Below, piece after piece: positions 17,398 to 21,607 of a DNA stretch of 23,165 nucleotides (within the stretch, counting starts at the first letter, position 1; each line of letters starts with the position of its first letter). This DNA comes from a virus. The stretch is from positions 1 to 23,165 of the IMG/VR virus record IMGVR_UViG_3300034061_003404, one strand, 5' to 3'. Made by a program: the position numbers and the translations under genes. The notes beneath the pieces were generated by a model. The model saw only the letters and a list, made by a program, of their open reading frames with translations, had not been told where the DNA came from and did no database searches.

Positions 17398-17405
17398 TAT
17401 TTATA
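17398..17405 (-). promoter_or_regulatory. T4-type late promoter
   Basis: TATAAATA on the minus strand, an exact match to the T4 late-promoter box recognised by gp55 with gp33 and the clamp. The preceding bases CTAT are identical to those at the second box (18.43 kb), giving a shared 12-mer CTATTATAAATA. The predicted start is about 17392, and no start codon follows for about 200 nt. Confidence 0.7.
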
Positions 17406-17414
17406 ATAGGCAAG

Positions 17415-17627
17415 TTATCTGGCTCTAACATTTATTCGTTTTGCTCTGCGAATATTCTCTTGATTTGCAGTGCTGACCATGACCAGTTCTGGAGCAGTCT
17501 TGTGTGCCCAATCCATAAAACCCATCATTGGCTTTGCTTCTGAGCAACCAACACAGGTATCTACGCCAGGAAGTGCTTCCTGACGAGCCTTGGGAATATT
17601 CTTTTCACAATTCTTACACTTAGCCAT
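17415..17627 (-). CDS. DksA/TraR-type zinc-finger small protein
   Basis: A 70-residue protein with a four-cysteine zinc site C4, C7, C25 and C28 (CKNC...CVGC). The intervening I-x3-R-x2-A-L-P pattern (IPKARQEALPGVD) is typical of DksA/TraR-type C4 fingers. The DksA coiled-coil is missing, so it is a finger-only version as in many phages. Such proteins act on RNA polymerase in bacteria, while the role here is unknown. The ATG follows GAGG 6 nt away, inside the end of the previous gene. Confidence 0.75.
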   Translation of the reverse strand: MAKCKNCEKNIPKARQEALPGVDTCVGCSEAKPMMGFMDWAHKTAPELVMVSTANQENIRRAKRINVRAR

Positions 17628-17630
17628 TTG

Positions 17631-17825
17631 TTACCTCACAAAGAAAGAGTTCTTGACAGTCTTACGCTGAACTGCGAAAAAAGCATCACCGTGCATCTTT
17701 CGCGTCTTAAGTGTCACCTTACCGAGACCCCGTTTGGCAATTTGTGTAGTCACTTGCTTCTTGAAGGCATTACCTTCCCTCTCAGCAGCCATATCAAACT
17801 CATCCCAATGTCTCTTGCGATTCAT
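17631..17825 (-). CDS. Hypothetical small basic protein
   Basis: A 64-residue protein, strongly basic (many K and R), starting MNRKRHWDEFDMAAEREGNA. No family is recognised. Its ATG has GGAG 8 nt upstream. It lies behind the terminator-promoter junction at 17.85 kb and 3 nt upstream of the zinc-finger gene, so both probably share one transcript. Confidence 0.6.
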   Translation of the reverse strand: MNRKRHWDEFDMAAEREGNAFKKQVTTQIAKRGLGKVTLKTRKMHGDAFFAVQRKTVKNSFFVR

Positions 17826-17840
17826 AATATAACTCCAAAT

Positions 17841-17865
17841 AAAAGAGGACGCACTTCTCGTCCTC
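17841..17865 (-). terminator. Intrinsic terminator
   Basis: On the minus strand GAGGACG pairs with CGTCCTC across a 7-nt loop (AGAAGTG). TTTTATTT follows directly, a typical intrinsic terminator. It should stop transcription coming from the gene at 17966-18424. Confidence 0.75.
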
Positions 17866-17866
17866 T

Positions 17867-17894
17867 AGTATAGTCTTATTTAGTTGTAAGTCAA
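17867..17894 (-). promoter_or_regulatory. Sigma70-type promoter for the 17.4-17.8 kb genes
   Basis: TTGACT (17894-17889) and TATACT (17872-17867) are 16 nt apart. The predicted start falls at about 17860, within the first arm of the terminator stem, so transcripts from this promoter would lack a complete hairpin and read through it. Confidence 0.65.
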
Positions 17895-17919
17895 GTTTTG
17901 GGTCTTAGGTCTTTATGGG

Positions 17920-17940
17920 CCTGTGTCGCACATACACAGG
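17920..17940. other. Hairpin without U-tract
   Basis: CCTGTGT pairs with ACACAGG across a 7-nt loop, about 25 nt after the stop of the 17966 gene. No thymine run follows on either strand. It could protect the 3' end of the mRNA. Confidence 0.35.
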
Positions 17941-17965
17941 TATGTAGACTTCGGTATGAGTGGCC

Positions 17966-18424
17966 TTATAGAGTGAAGGAAGATGCTCCCTTTGCTCTCA
18001 TAGCGGCCGCCTTGTCTCTTCTTAAACCAGCCAAAGCCTTTTCTGCTTTGTCTACGTTCTTAGAAGCCTCTATCTTGCCACATTCGACTTTAAGTTCATC
18101 AAAGTCTTGTTGAATTAATTTTTGTTTATCTGGATTATTCTTGGCACTAGCATGTTGTCTTTGGAGTGCAGCCAATCTTTCATGACAACGAATGACTTCC
18201 TTGTCCAACATTTCTGCACCCTCTTTACGACGTTGCATTGCTTCCATACCACCGGATACAGCGGCTTTAGCCAAAGGACCACCAACAACATCTAAAGCGG
18301 CAGAACCTATTGTTTTACCAATACCACCCAATGCACCCTTTAAGAAAGAGCCAATTTGCTCTTCAACGGGTTCTTGGCATCCGCAATCTTCTTGTGAATT
18401 TAAATATTGTGAGAAGTTCTTCAT
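17966..18424 (-). CDS. Hypothetical late protein starting MKNFSQYL
   Basis: A 152-residue protein of unknown family. Residues about 25-60 are Gly/Ala-rich and weakly hydrophobic (FLKGALGGIGKTIGSAALDV). Residues about 65-150 are highly charged, Lys/Glu/Ala-rich and likely helical or coiled. CGCQEP near residue 15 has a Cys pair. The ATG at 18424 is chosen because the upstream extension of the frame runs through tRNA-Pro. No Shine-Dalgarno is visible. A late-promoter box ends 9 nt before this ATG, leaving a leader of only about 3 nt. A short MKxFxQYL start is common in T4-like phage late proteins, some of which are packaged (recollection, not proof). Confidence 0.65.
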   Translation of the reverse strand: MKNFSQYLNSQEDCGCQEPVEEQIGSFLKGALGGIGKTIGSAALDVVGGPLAKAAVSGGMEAMQRRKEGAEMLDKEVIRCHERLAALQRQHASAKNNPDKQKLIQQDFDELKVECGKIEASKNVDKAEKALAGLRRDKAAAMRAKGASSFTL

Positions 18425-18432
18425 AGTGCCAG

Positions 18433-18440
18433 TATTTATA
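18433..18440 (-). promoter_or_regulatory. T4-type late promoter
   Basis: Exact TATAAATA box, preceded by CTAT as at 17.40 kb. It lies between the 3' end of tRNA-Pro and the ATG of the 17966 gene, with an expected start about 3 nt before that ATG. Confidence 0.65.
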
Positions 18441-18444
18441 ATAG

Positions 18445-18518
18445 TCGGAGAAACAGGATTTGAACCTGCGACCTCCTGGTCCCAAACCAGGCGCACTACC
18501 AAACTGTGCTACTCTCCG
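18445..18518 (-). tRNA. trnP: tRNA-Pro (anticodon TGG)
   Basis: All four arms pair. The acceptor is CGGAGAG/TTCTCCG with C1-G72, usual for Pro. The anticodon arm is CCTGG-TTTGGGA-CCAGG. The T-arm is GCAGG-TTCAAAT-CCTGT. The discriminator is A73. CCA is not encoded. It ends 3 nt before the Ser gene's 3' end region and is the last tRNA of this cluster in transcription order. Confidence 0.95.
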
Positions 18519-18520
18519 AA

Positions 18521-18610
18521 CGGATAGAGAGGGATTCGAACCCCCGGTAAGTATCTAGTACCTACGGCGGTTTAGTAAACCGCAGCCTTAAACCACTCGG
18601 CCATCTATCC
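18521..18610 (-). tRNA. trnS: tRNA-Ser with rare anticodon ACT
   Basis: A 90-nt class II tRNA. The acceptor is GGATAGA/TCTATCC with G73. The D-arm GCC...GGC has three pairs, as usual for Ser. The anticodon arm is GCGGT-TTACTAA-ACCGC, with U33 and anticodon ACT (reading AGU). The variable arm is a perfect 7-bp stem GTAGGTA/TACTTAC with a 5-nt loop. The T-arm is GGGGG-TTCGAAT-CCCTC. Identity is Ser by class, G73 and anticodon. Normal tRNAs for AGU/AGC carry GCT, so A34 here is unusual. No CCA is encoded. Confidence 0.9.
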
Positions 18611-18613
18611 AAA

Positions 18614-18702
18614 AGCGTAGTGGAGGACTTGCACCTCTGTTGCTCTGTATCAAATCACCCCTTGCAAGTAGGCGATTCTAGTCAGCGTTAACTGAACTAC
18701 GC
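18614..18702 (-). ncRNA. tRNA-like element of uncertain isotype
   Basis: Between tRNA-Tyr and tRNA-Ser an 88-nt stretch has a perfect 7-bp acceptor-like stem (GCGTAGT/ACTACGC) and a T-arm-like hairpin (AGAGG-TGCAAGT-CCTCC, four of five pairs). The middle hairpin is a 7-bp stem AATCGCC/GGTGATT (one G-U) with an 11-nt loop, not a normal anticodon arm, and the D-loop lacks GG. The possible 3' discriminator is U. Candidate anticodons in the loop are TGC, GCA or TTG, none with normal pairing. The two hairpin loops share a perfect 7-nt complement. It may be a degenerate tRNA or another structured RNA. Confidence 0.6.
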
Positions 18703-18706
18703 AGAA

Positions 18707-18788
18707 TGCGAGCGGAGGGACTCGAACCCCCGAAGTCGAATGACAACAGATTTACAGTCTGTCCTCGTTGCCGCTTGAGTACACTCGC
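18707..18788 (-). tRNA. trnY: tRNA-Tyr (anticodon GTA)
   Basis: An 82-nt class II tRNA with acceptor GCGAGTG/CGCTCGC, anticodon arm ACAGA-CTGTAAA-TCTGT, a 14-nt variable arm, T-arm GGGGG-TTCGAGT-CCCTC and A73. GTA reads both Tyr codons. No CCA is encoded. Confidence 0.95.
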
Positions 18789-18792
18789 AAAA

Positions 18793-18865
18793 TACCCAAG
18801 GTCGGGATCGAACCGACGACTTCTTCCGTGTAAAGGAAGCACTCTAGCCGCTGAGTTACTCGGGT
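18793..18865 (-). tRNA. trnV: tRNA-Val (anticodon TAC)
   Basis: Acceptor ACCCGAG/CTTGGGT, D-stem ACTC/GAGT, anticodon arm CTTCC-TTTACAC-GGAAG, T-arm GTCGG-TTCGATC-CCGAC, A73. Its first base directly follows the stop codon of the membrane-protein gene upstream. Confidence 0.95.
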
Positions 18866-19195
18866 TTAAATCTTGGCAATAATGATTCCAAGTACGGAAA
18901 TCACACAACCAATAATTGTCTTAGTATCTATTTTAAAATCAAAGAGAAAAAGCGGAAATGCTAGGACCATAATTGTCACACCAACATCCCAAATACAATT
19001 AATAATCATGATTGTATTTGGATCTTTATAGTGACGAACCAAACAAGTCCAAGCAGTCACACTCAATATTGCTGCAATTGCTGCCAAGGTATATGCAAAG
19101 AATGCATTCTTTTGACATTTATCTGAATACGCAACAATCGCATACAAATAACTGGAAACGGTAATAGCAATAAATCCAATAATATAAGGCATCAT
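18866..19195 (-). CDS. Small four-helix membrane protein, SMR/EamA-like
   Basis: About 109 residues with four hydrophobic segments: IIGFIAITVSSYLYAIVAY, a second from FFAYTLAAIAAILSVTAWTC, a third around TIMVLAFPLFLF, and TIIGCVISVLGIIIAKI at the end. Charged loops separate them. The layout and the final helix resemble small multidrug resistance/EamA half-transporters. It fills the space between two tRNA genes exactly: the ATG lies 3 nt after the tRNA-Asn 3' end and the stop abuts the tRNA-Val 5' end. The start site GGGGAG lies within the tRNA-Asn acceptor strand. The first ATG is at 19195. A second at 19192 is better spaced. Confidence 0.7.
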   Translation of the reverse strand: MMPYIIGFIAITVSSYLYAIVAYSDKCQKNAFFAYTLAAIAAILSVTAWTCLVRHYKDPNTIMIINCIWDVGVTIMVLAFPLFLFDFKIDTKTIIGCVISVLGIIIAKI

Positions 19196-19198
19196 AAA

Positions 19199-19271
19199 CT
19201 CCCCGAACTGGACTCGAACCAGTGACATGCGAGTTAACAGCTCGCCGCTCTACCAACTGAGCTATCAGGGA
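19199..19271 (-). tRNA. trnN: tRNA-Asn (anticodon GTT)
   Basis: Acceptor TCCCTGA/TCGGGGA, D-stem GCTC/GAGC, anticodon arm GCGAG-CTGTTAA-CTCGC, T-arm ACTGG-TTCGAGT-CCAGT, G73 as usual for Asn. The 5' end overlaps the last 7 nt of the cREC gene, whose TGA stop lies in the acceptor stem. Confidence 0.95.
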
Positions 19272-19645
19272 ATGTTTCTCAAAATTCCGTCCAAACTTCT
19301 CATCAGTACCGGATCATTCCAACAACCGGCAACTTTAAGAATTTTGTAACCAAAATTCTGAAGCAAAGTATGTATGTTGTTTCCACCAACAGGATTCATG
19401 GTATGAACAACGACCATACCACACTTAATATTATGCTCTACCATGTATTTTGCAACATCATAACCGGTCTTAATTTCATCACCAAGATCGTGATCTAAAA
19501 ACACAATATCGTATTGGCGATAACCAAAACCATTAGTTGCAGCATTATAGTTGATAGCCCAAGCCGCACACCAATTCATTTCTGTTGCTTGCTTGGAATA
19601 TTCACTCCAACGCTCAGTACTATCATCTACAAACAAAGTATTCAT
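19265..19645 (-). CDS. Cyclic-phosphate-processing receiver-domain (cREC) protein
   Basis: A 126-residue protein matching the cREC group of receiver-like domains. The N-terminal acidic pair is FVDDSTERW (D7, D8). The central DIVFLDHDLGD (D46, D51, H52, D53) and the C-terminal VVVHTMNPVGGNN (H81, N84, P85) are the signature that sets cREC apart from ordinary response regulators. This family was predicted to act on cyclic phosphates at broken RNA ends as part of RNA repair. No output domain is present. It sits among tRNA genes, overlaps tRNA-Asn by 7 nt and overlaps the preceding gene by 4 nt. Confidence 0.8.
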   Translation of the reverse strand: MNTLFVDDSTERWSEYSKQATEMNWCAAWAINYNAATNGFGYRQYDIVFLDHDLGDEIKTGYDVAKYMVEHNIKCGMVVVHTMNPVGGNNIHTLLQNFGYKILKVAGCWNDPVLMRSLDGILRNIP

Positions 19646-20013
19646 TTTTCTTCTGTCTTTTCTTGTTTCGTTCTGGCTTCTAATGAGTCATAATAGTCCA
19701 TGCGCTCAATGGCATCTTGAAGCCCATAATACTTTGCCATAATCTTTTCTTCTACAAATTCAATACGAATTTGCAAATCTTTGCGCTTTGGGTTATCATA
19801 ATAATTCTTGGTTTCACCCTTATGTTGTTCAATAAGACAACCTTGGGCTTCTCTCAAGTAACCGTGTTCTTCTAGAAGAACAGCAATTGGTGCGTACTTC
19901 AAACGGAATGTAAACTTATCAAAAGTTTCATCTAAAACCCAATTGATGGCACCTTTTGGTGACCATAATTTTGTAATTTTATCAATAGACTTTTTAACTC
20001 TCTTCTTTGCCAT
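19642..20013 (-). CDS. Hypothetical protein, highly charged helical
   Basis: A 123-residue protein with a basic start MAKKRVKKSIDKITKLWSPK and a long charged helical C-terminus ending in Lys/Glu repeats. A middle segment (KFTFRLKYAPIAVLLEEHGY) is more hydrophobic. No family is recognised. The ATG at 20013 has AGGAG 8 nt upstream, and the open frame above it lies within the preceding gene. Overlaps neighbours by 20 nt and 4 nt, so it belongs to one operon with cREC. Confidence 0.65.
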   Translation of the reverse strand: MAKKRVKKSIDKITKLWSPKGAINWVLDETFDKFTFRLKYAPIAVLLEEHGYLREAQGCLIEQHKGETKNYYDNPKRKDLQIRIEFVEEKIMAKYYGLQDAIERMDYYDSLEARTKQEKTEEK

Positions 20014-20215
20014 CTTTATGCTCCTGATGAAACACAATAAAATGTTCCGGTACATCTTCTGGATTGTTCTCTGCTCTTATCTTTGCTCGGTTATATTCAA
20101 CATCAGTTAAAAGTAATGATGTTACTTCTCCGTTGGCATCAACATGTGCAACAAAATAATACTCTTCGTTTGCAGTTGGCTTCTTGTTTTTGTTTTTAAT
20201 TTTTCCCTTGGCCAT
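19994..20215 (-). CDS. Hypothetical small protein
   Basis: A 73-residue protein with a very basic N-terminus (MAKGKIKNKNKKPTANEE) followed by a short beta-rich domain (YYFVAHVDANGEVTSLLLTD) and an acidic, His-containing end. Function unknown. It overlaps the next gene by 20 nt and touches the previous gene's stop (1-nt overlap). Confidence 0.6.
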   Translation of the reverse strand: MAKGKIKNKNKKPTANEEYYFVAHVDANGEVTSLLLTDVEYNRAKIRAENNPEDVPEHFIVFHQEHKDGKEES

Positions 20216-20403
20216 TAACCGCTCTCCTCGTCGAATCTACGACGAATATCCTGTTTGTGATAAAATCCCATCAACTCATCACGAACATCATTTAGTAAAT
20301 CGACAATACTATCAGTAGTATATTCGTGCATTAAAGCACGAGGCGTAGACAATTCTAGTAGCGCCTTGTTGATTCGTTCGATTGTGTAATACTTTGGATT
20401 CAT
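20215..20403 (-). CDS. Hypothetical small protein starting directly after tRNA-Leu
   Basis: A 62-residue charged, helical protein beginning MNPKYYTIERINKALLELST and ending DIRRRFDEESG. The frame extends upstream through tRNA-Leu, so the ATG at 20403 is the realistic start. It lies only 3 nt after the tRNA 3' end and no ribosome-binding site is visible. Function unknown. Confidence 0.6.
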   Translation of the reverse strand: MNPKYYTIERINKALLELSTPRALMHEYTTDSIVDLLNDVRDELMGFYHKQDIRRRFDEESG

Positions 20404-20406
20404 AAG

Positions 20407-20480
20407 TAGCACGGGTGGGACTCGAACCCACACTACACAGATTTTAAGTCTATTGACTCTGCCGATTGGTCTACCGTGCC
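20407..20480 (-). tRNA. trnL: tRNA-Leu (anticodon TAA) with short variable loop
   Basis: Acceptor GGCACGG/CCGTGCT (G1-U72 wobble), anticodon arm ATAGA-CTTAAAA-TCTGT with anticodon TAA (reads UUA), T-arm GTGGG-TTCGAGT-CCCAC, A73. The D-stem has only three pairs (GAC/GTC) and a large loop, as in Leu. The variable region is 5 nt (GTAGT), not the long arm normal for bacterial Leu. The anticodon arm otherwise looks Leu-like. Confidence 0.85.
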
Positions 20481-20484
20481 GTAG

Positions 20485-20567
20485 TACCCGCAGTAGGACT
20501 TGAACCTACACGCTTCTTAGGGCAGCGGATTTTGAATCCGCTGTGTCTGCCATTCCACCATGCGGGC
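20485..20567 (-). tRNA. trnL: tRNA-Leu (anticodon CAA)
   Basis: An 83-nt class II tRNA: acceptor GCCCGCA/TGCGGGT (G1-U72), anticodon arm GCGGA-TTCAAAA-TCCGC, long variable arm, T-arm GTAGG-TTCAAGT-CCTAC, A73. It reads UUG. No CCA is encoded. Confidence 0.95.
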
Positions 20568-20576
20568 GTGAACTGT

Positions 20577-20605
20577 ATTATATCATGCCTCTGTCTTCAA
20601 TGCAA
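20577..20605 (-). promoter_or_regulatory. Sigma70-type promoter for the tRNA-Leu pair
   Basis: TTGCAT (20605-20600) and TATAAT (20582-20577) are 17 nt apart on the minus strand, and the tRNA-Leu(CAA) gene starts about 10 nt beyond. The -35 side touches the end of the tmRNA coding piece. Confidence 0.65.
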
Positions 20606-20960
20606 GTGGTTGTTGAGGATTTCTCCCCAACAACCGTGATCCGTTCAGTCGCGGGTGGATCAGACCCCACTGCTTCAAGCAGCCATTGCCATTGGTGCGG
20701 CAATCAATTTTTGCAACTGTTTATTTACGACACTTGTTACCCGTGTCGGGTATCTCCTTCTTCATTACTCTGCGTCAATCGAAGCCAGTTCAGCCCCTTA
20801 AATACCTGAAGCCCGGGCTTCAGGAATTGCCCCCTGCAAAGAGGACTTTACTCGCCATCTCTAATAGACTTGCAGAATCTATTTCGGTTAGGCTAATGGA
20901 GCCGAGGGGAATCGAACCCCTGTGTTGTTCGCATTTCAATCCAATATCAACAATACCAAA
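20606..20960 (-). ncRNA. ssrA: Circularly permuted two-piece tmRNA
   Basis: tmRNA rescues stalled ribosomes by acting as Ala-tRNA and then as mRNA for a degradation tag. Here the 3' half is encoded first. The acceptor piece (about 20960-20897) ends with T-arm AGGGG-TTCGATT-CCCCT, CGGCTCC and A73. After a 99-nt spacer the coding piece starts at 20797 with GGGGCTG. The two ends form seven pairs with G3-U70, the Ala identity pair. GGCTTCGATT is the D-like loop. P2 forms from TTG/CAA and CGCA/TGCG. PK1 is clear: TACCC/GGGTA encloses GACAC, which pairs with GTGTC (20752-20729). A tag frame ends AAPMAMAA-TGA at 20677-20675 inside hairpin CTGCTT/AAGCAG. Two further hairpins follow (20637-20662, 20608-20635). 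Outer ends are approximate. Confidence 0.9.
20798..20896 (-). other. Internal spacer of the permuted tmRNA precursor
   Basis: The 99 nt between the acceptor A73 and the coding-piece G1, expected to be cut out by RNase P (5' of GGGG) and 3' trimming. It contains a perfect 20-nt palindrome at 20805-20824 (CCTGAAGCCC with its complement), likely a strong hairpin that brings the two halves together. CCA is not encoded after A73. Confidence 0.75.
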
Positions 20961-20966
20961 GATTAT

Positions 20967-21239
20967 TTAGTCCATTTCCTTTTGATCGCTTATAAAGTCG
21001 TCATATAGACCAAGTTCTTCATCTAATTGTGCCAGTCTATCAAGTGCGTCGCGGCGAGGAGTATTTAGAATATGCACTGCTTCTTTTACAATAGAAGCCA
21101 ATCCATGCACATCGCCCTTTTTTAGCGTTTCGCTGTAGTATCCATCATAGTCTACGAGGATAGCCCATGCGCGGAACATAGTTTCTCTAAGTTCCTTATT
21201 TTCTTTTTCAAGTTGCTTAATCTTTTCTTCGTTACTCAT
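20967..21239 (-). CDS. Hypothetical coiled-coil protein
   Basis: A 90-residue protein beginning MSNEEKIKQLEKENKELRET, a short leucine-zipper-like coiled coil. A more mixed segment follows, and an acidic end. Function unknown. The start at 21239 is chosen because the upstream part of the frame overlaps the previous gene deeply and AAGG lies just before this ATG. It overlaps that gene by 8 nt. The stop lies directly before the tmRNA acceptor piece, so both may share a transcript. Confidence 0.65.
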   Translation of the reverse strand: MSNEEKIKQLEKENKELRETMFRAWAILVDYDGYYSETLKKGDVHGLASIVKEAVHILNTPRRDALDRLAQLDEELGLYDDFISDQKEMD

Positions 21240-21471
21240 CCTTACCCTTTCCCCAACCATTTTGAAACTTTTGCATCGCTTCGCGTTTAATTTGAGAAAT
21301 TTCTTTTTCTAAATTTAAAACTCGTTCACGTAACTTATCGTTTTCAATTTCCAACATTTGATTACGCAAACGCAATGCTTGATTATTCATCAAGACATCT
21401 TCAAACTCCCAAGAACGCTCAGGAGTTCTATCAGTCTGCTCCTTCAGAAAATCCTTGTGATCCATACTCAT
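21232..21471 (-). CDS. Hypothetical coiled-coil protein
   Basis: A 79-residue protein beginning MSMDHKDFLKEQTDRTPERS, with heptad-like Leu/Ile spacing in LRLRNQMLEIENDKLRERVL and following residues, thus mostly coiled coil. The ATG at 21471 has AAGGA 7 nt upstream. The frame is open to 21531, but that part lies within the previous gene. It resembles its downstream neighbour in layout (short coiled coils). Function unknown. Confidence 0.6.
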   Translation of the reverse strand: MSMDHKDFLKEQTDRTPERSWEFEDVLMNNQALRLRNQMLEIENDKLRERVLNLEKEISQIKREAMQKFQNGWGKGKDE

Positions 21472-21607
21472 GTTTCGTTCCTTTTGGTTCTCTAAGTAAT
21501 CGAATTTCATACATGGCATCTTTGCAAACATCTCTAACTTCAGGTTGCGCCCACTGCCATTTGTTTGCTAATTCTTGCAATCTATCTAGTATGTCTGTAT
21601 TATTCAT
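21431..21607 (-). CDS. Hypothetical 58-residue protein
   Basis: A short gene reading MNNTDILDRLQELANKWQWA, then QPEVRDVCKDAMYEIRLLRE and a polar end finishing SEGAD. Its start overlaps the stop of the upstream gene by 8 nt and its end overlaps the next start by 41 nt, the same chained layout as its neighbours. The amphipathic helical composition with DILDRLQELA and AMYEIRLLRE is common in small phage proteins of early regions. Function unknown. Confidence 0.6.
   Translation of the reverse strand: MNNTDILDRLQELANKWQWAQPEVRDVCKDAMYEIRLLREPKGTKHEYGSQGFSEGAD

Noticed and set aside
17966-18502. Longer N-terminus for the MKNFSQYL gene, starting at 18502
   Set aside because: The extension is read from tRNA-Pro (GSNPVSPT pattern typical of translated tRNA) and crosses the late promoter.
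18678-18908. Minus-strand open frame of 76 residues across tRNA-Tyr and tRNA-Val
   Set aside because: It is fully explained by tRNA sequence and has no start signal.
20897-20960. Reading the acceptor piece as an independent tRNA
   Set aside because: It has a T-arm and a 3' acceptor strand, but no matching 5' acceptor strand nearby. The match is with GGGGCTG 100 nt downstream, as expected for a permuted tmRNA.
20543-20970. Two plus-strand open frames (20543-20809 and 20686-20970)
   Set aside because: They lie antisense to tRNA-Leu(CAA) and the tmRNA. Their product contains tRNA-derived peptide patterns (for example EPRGIEPLCC), and no ribosome site precedes them.
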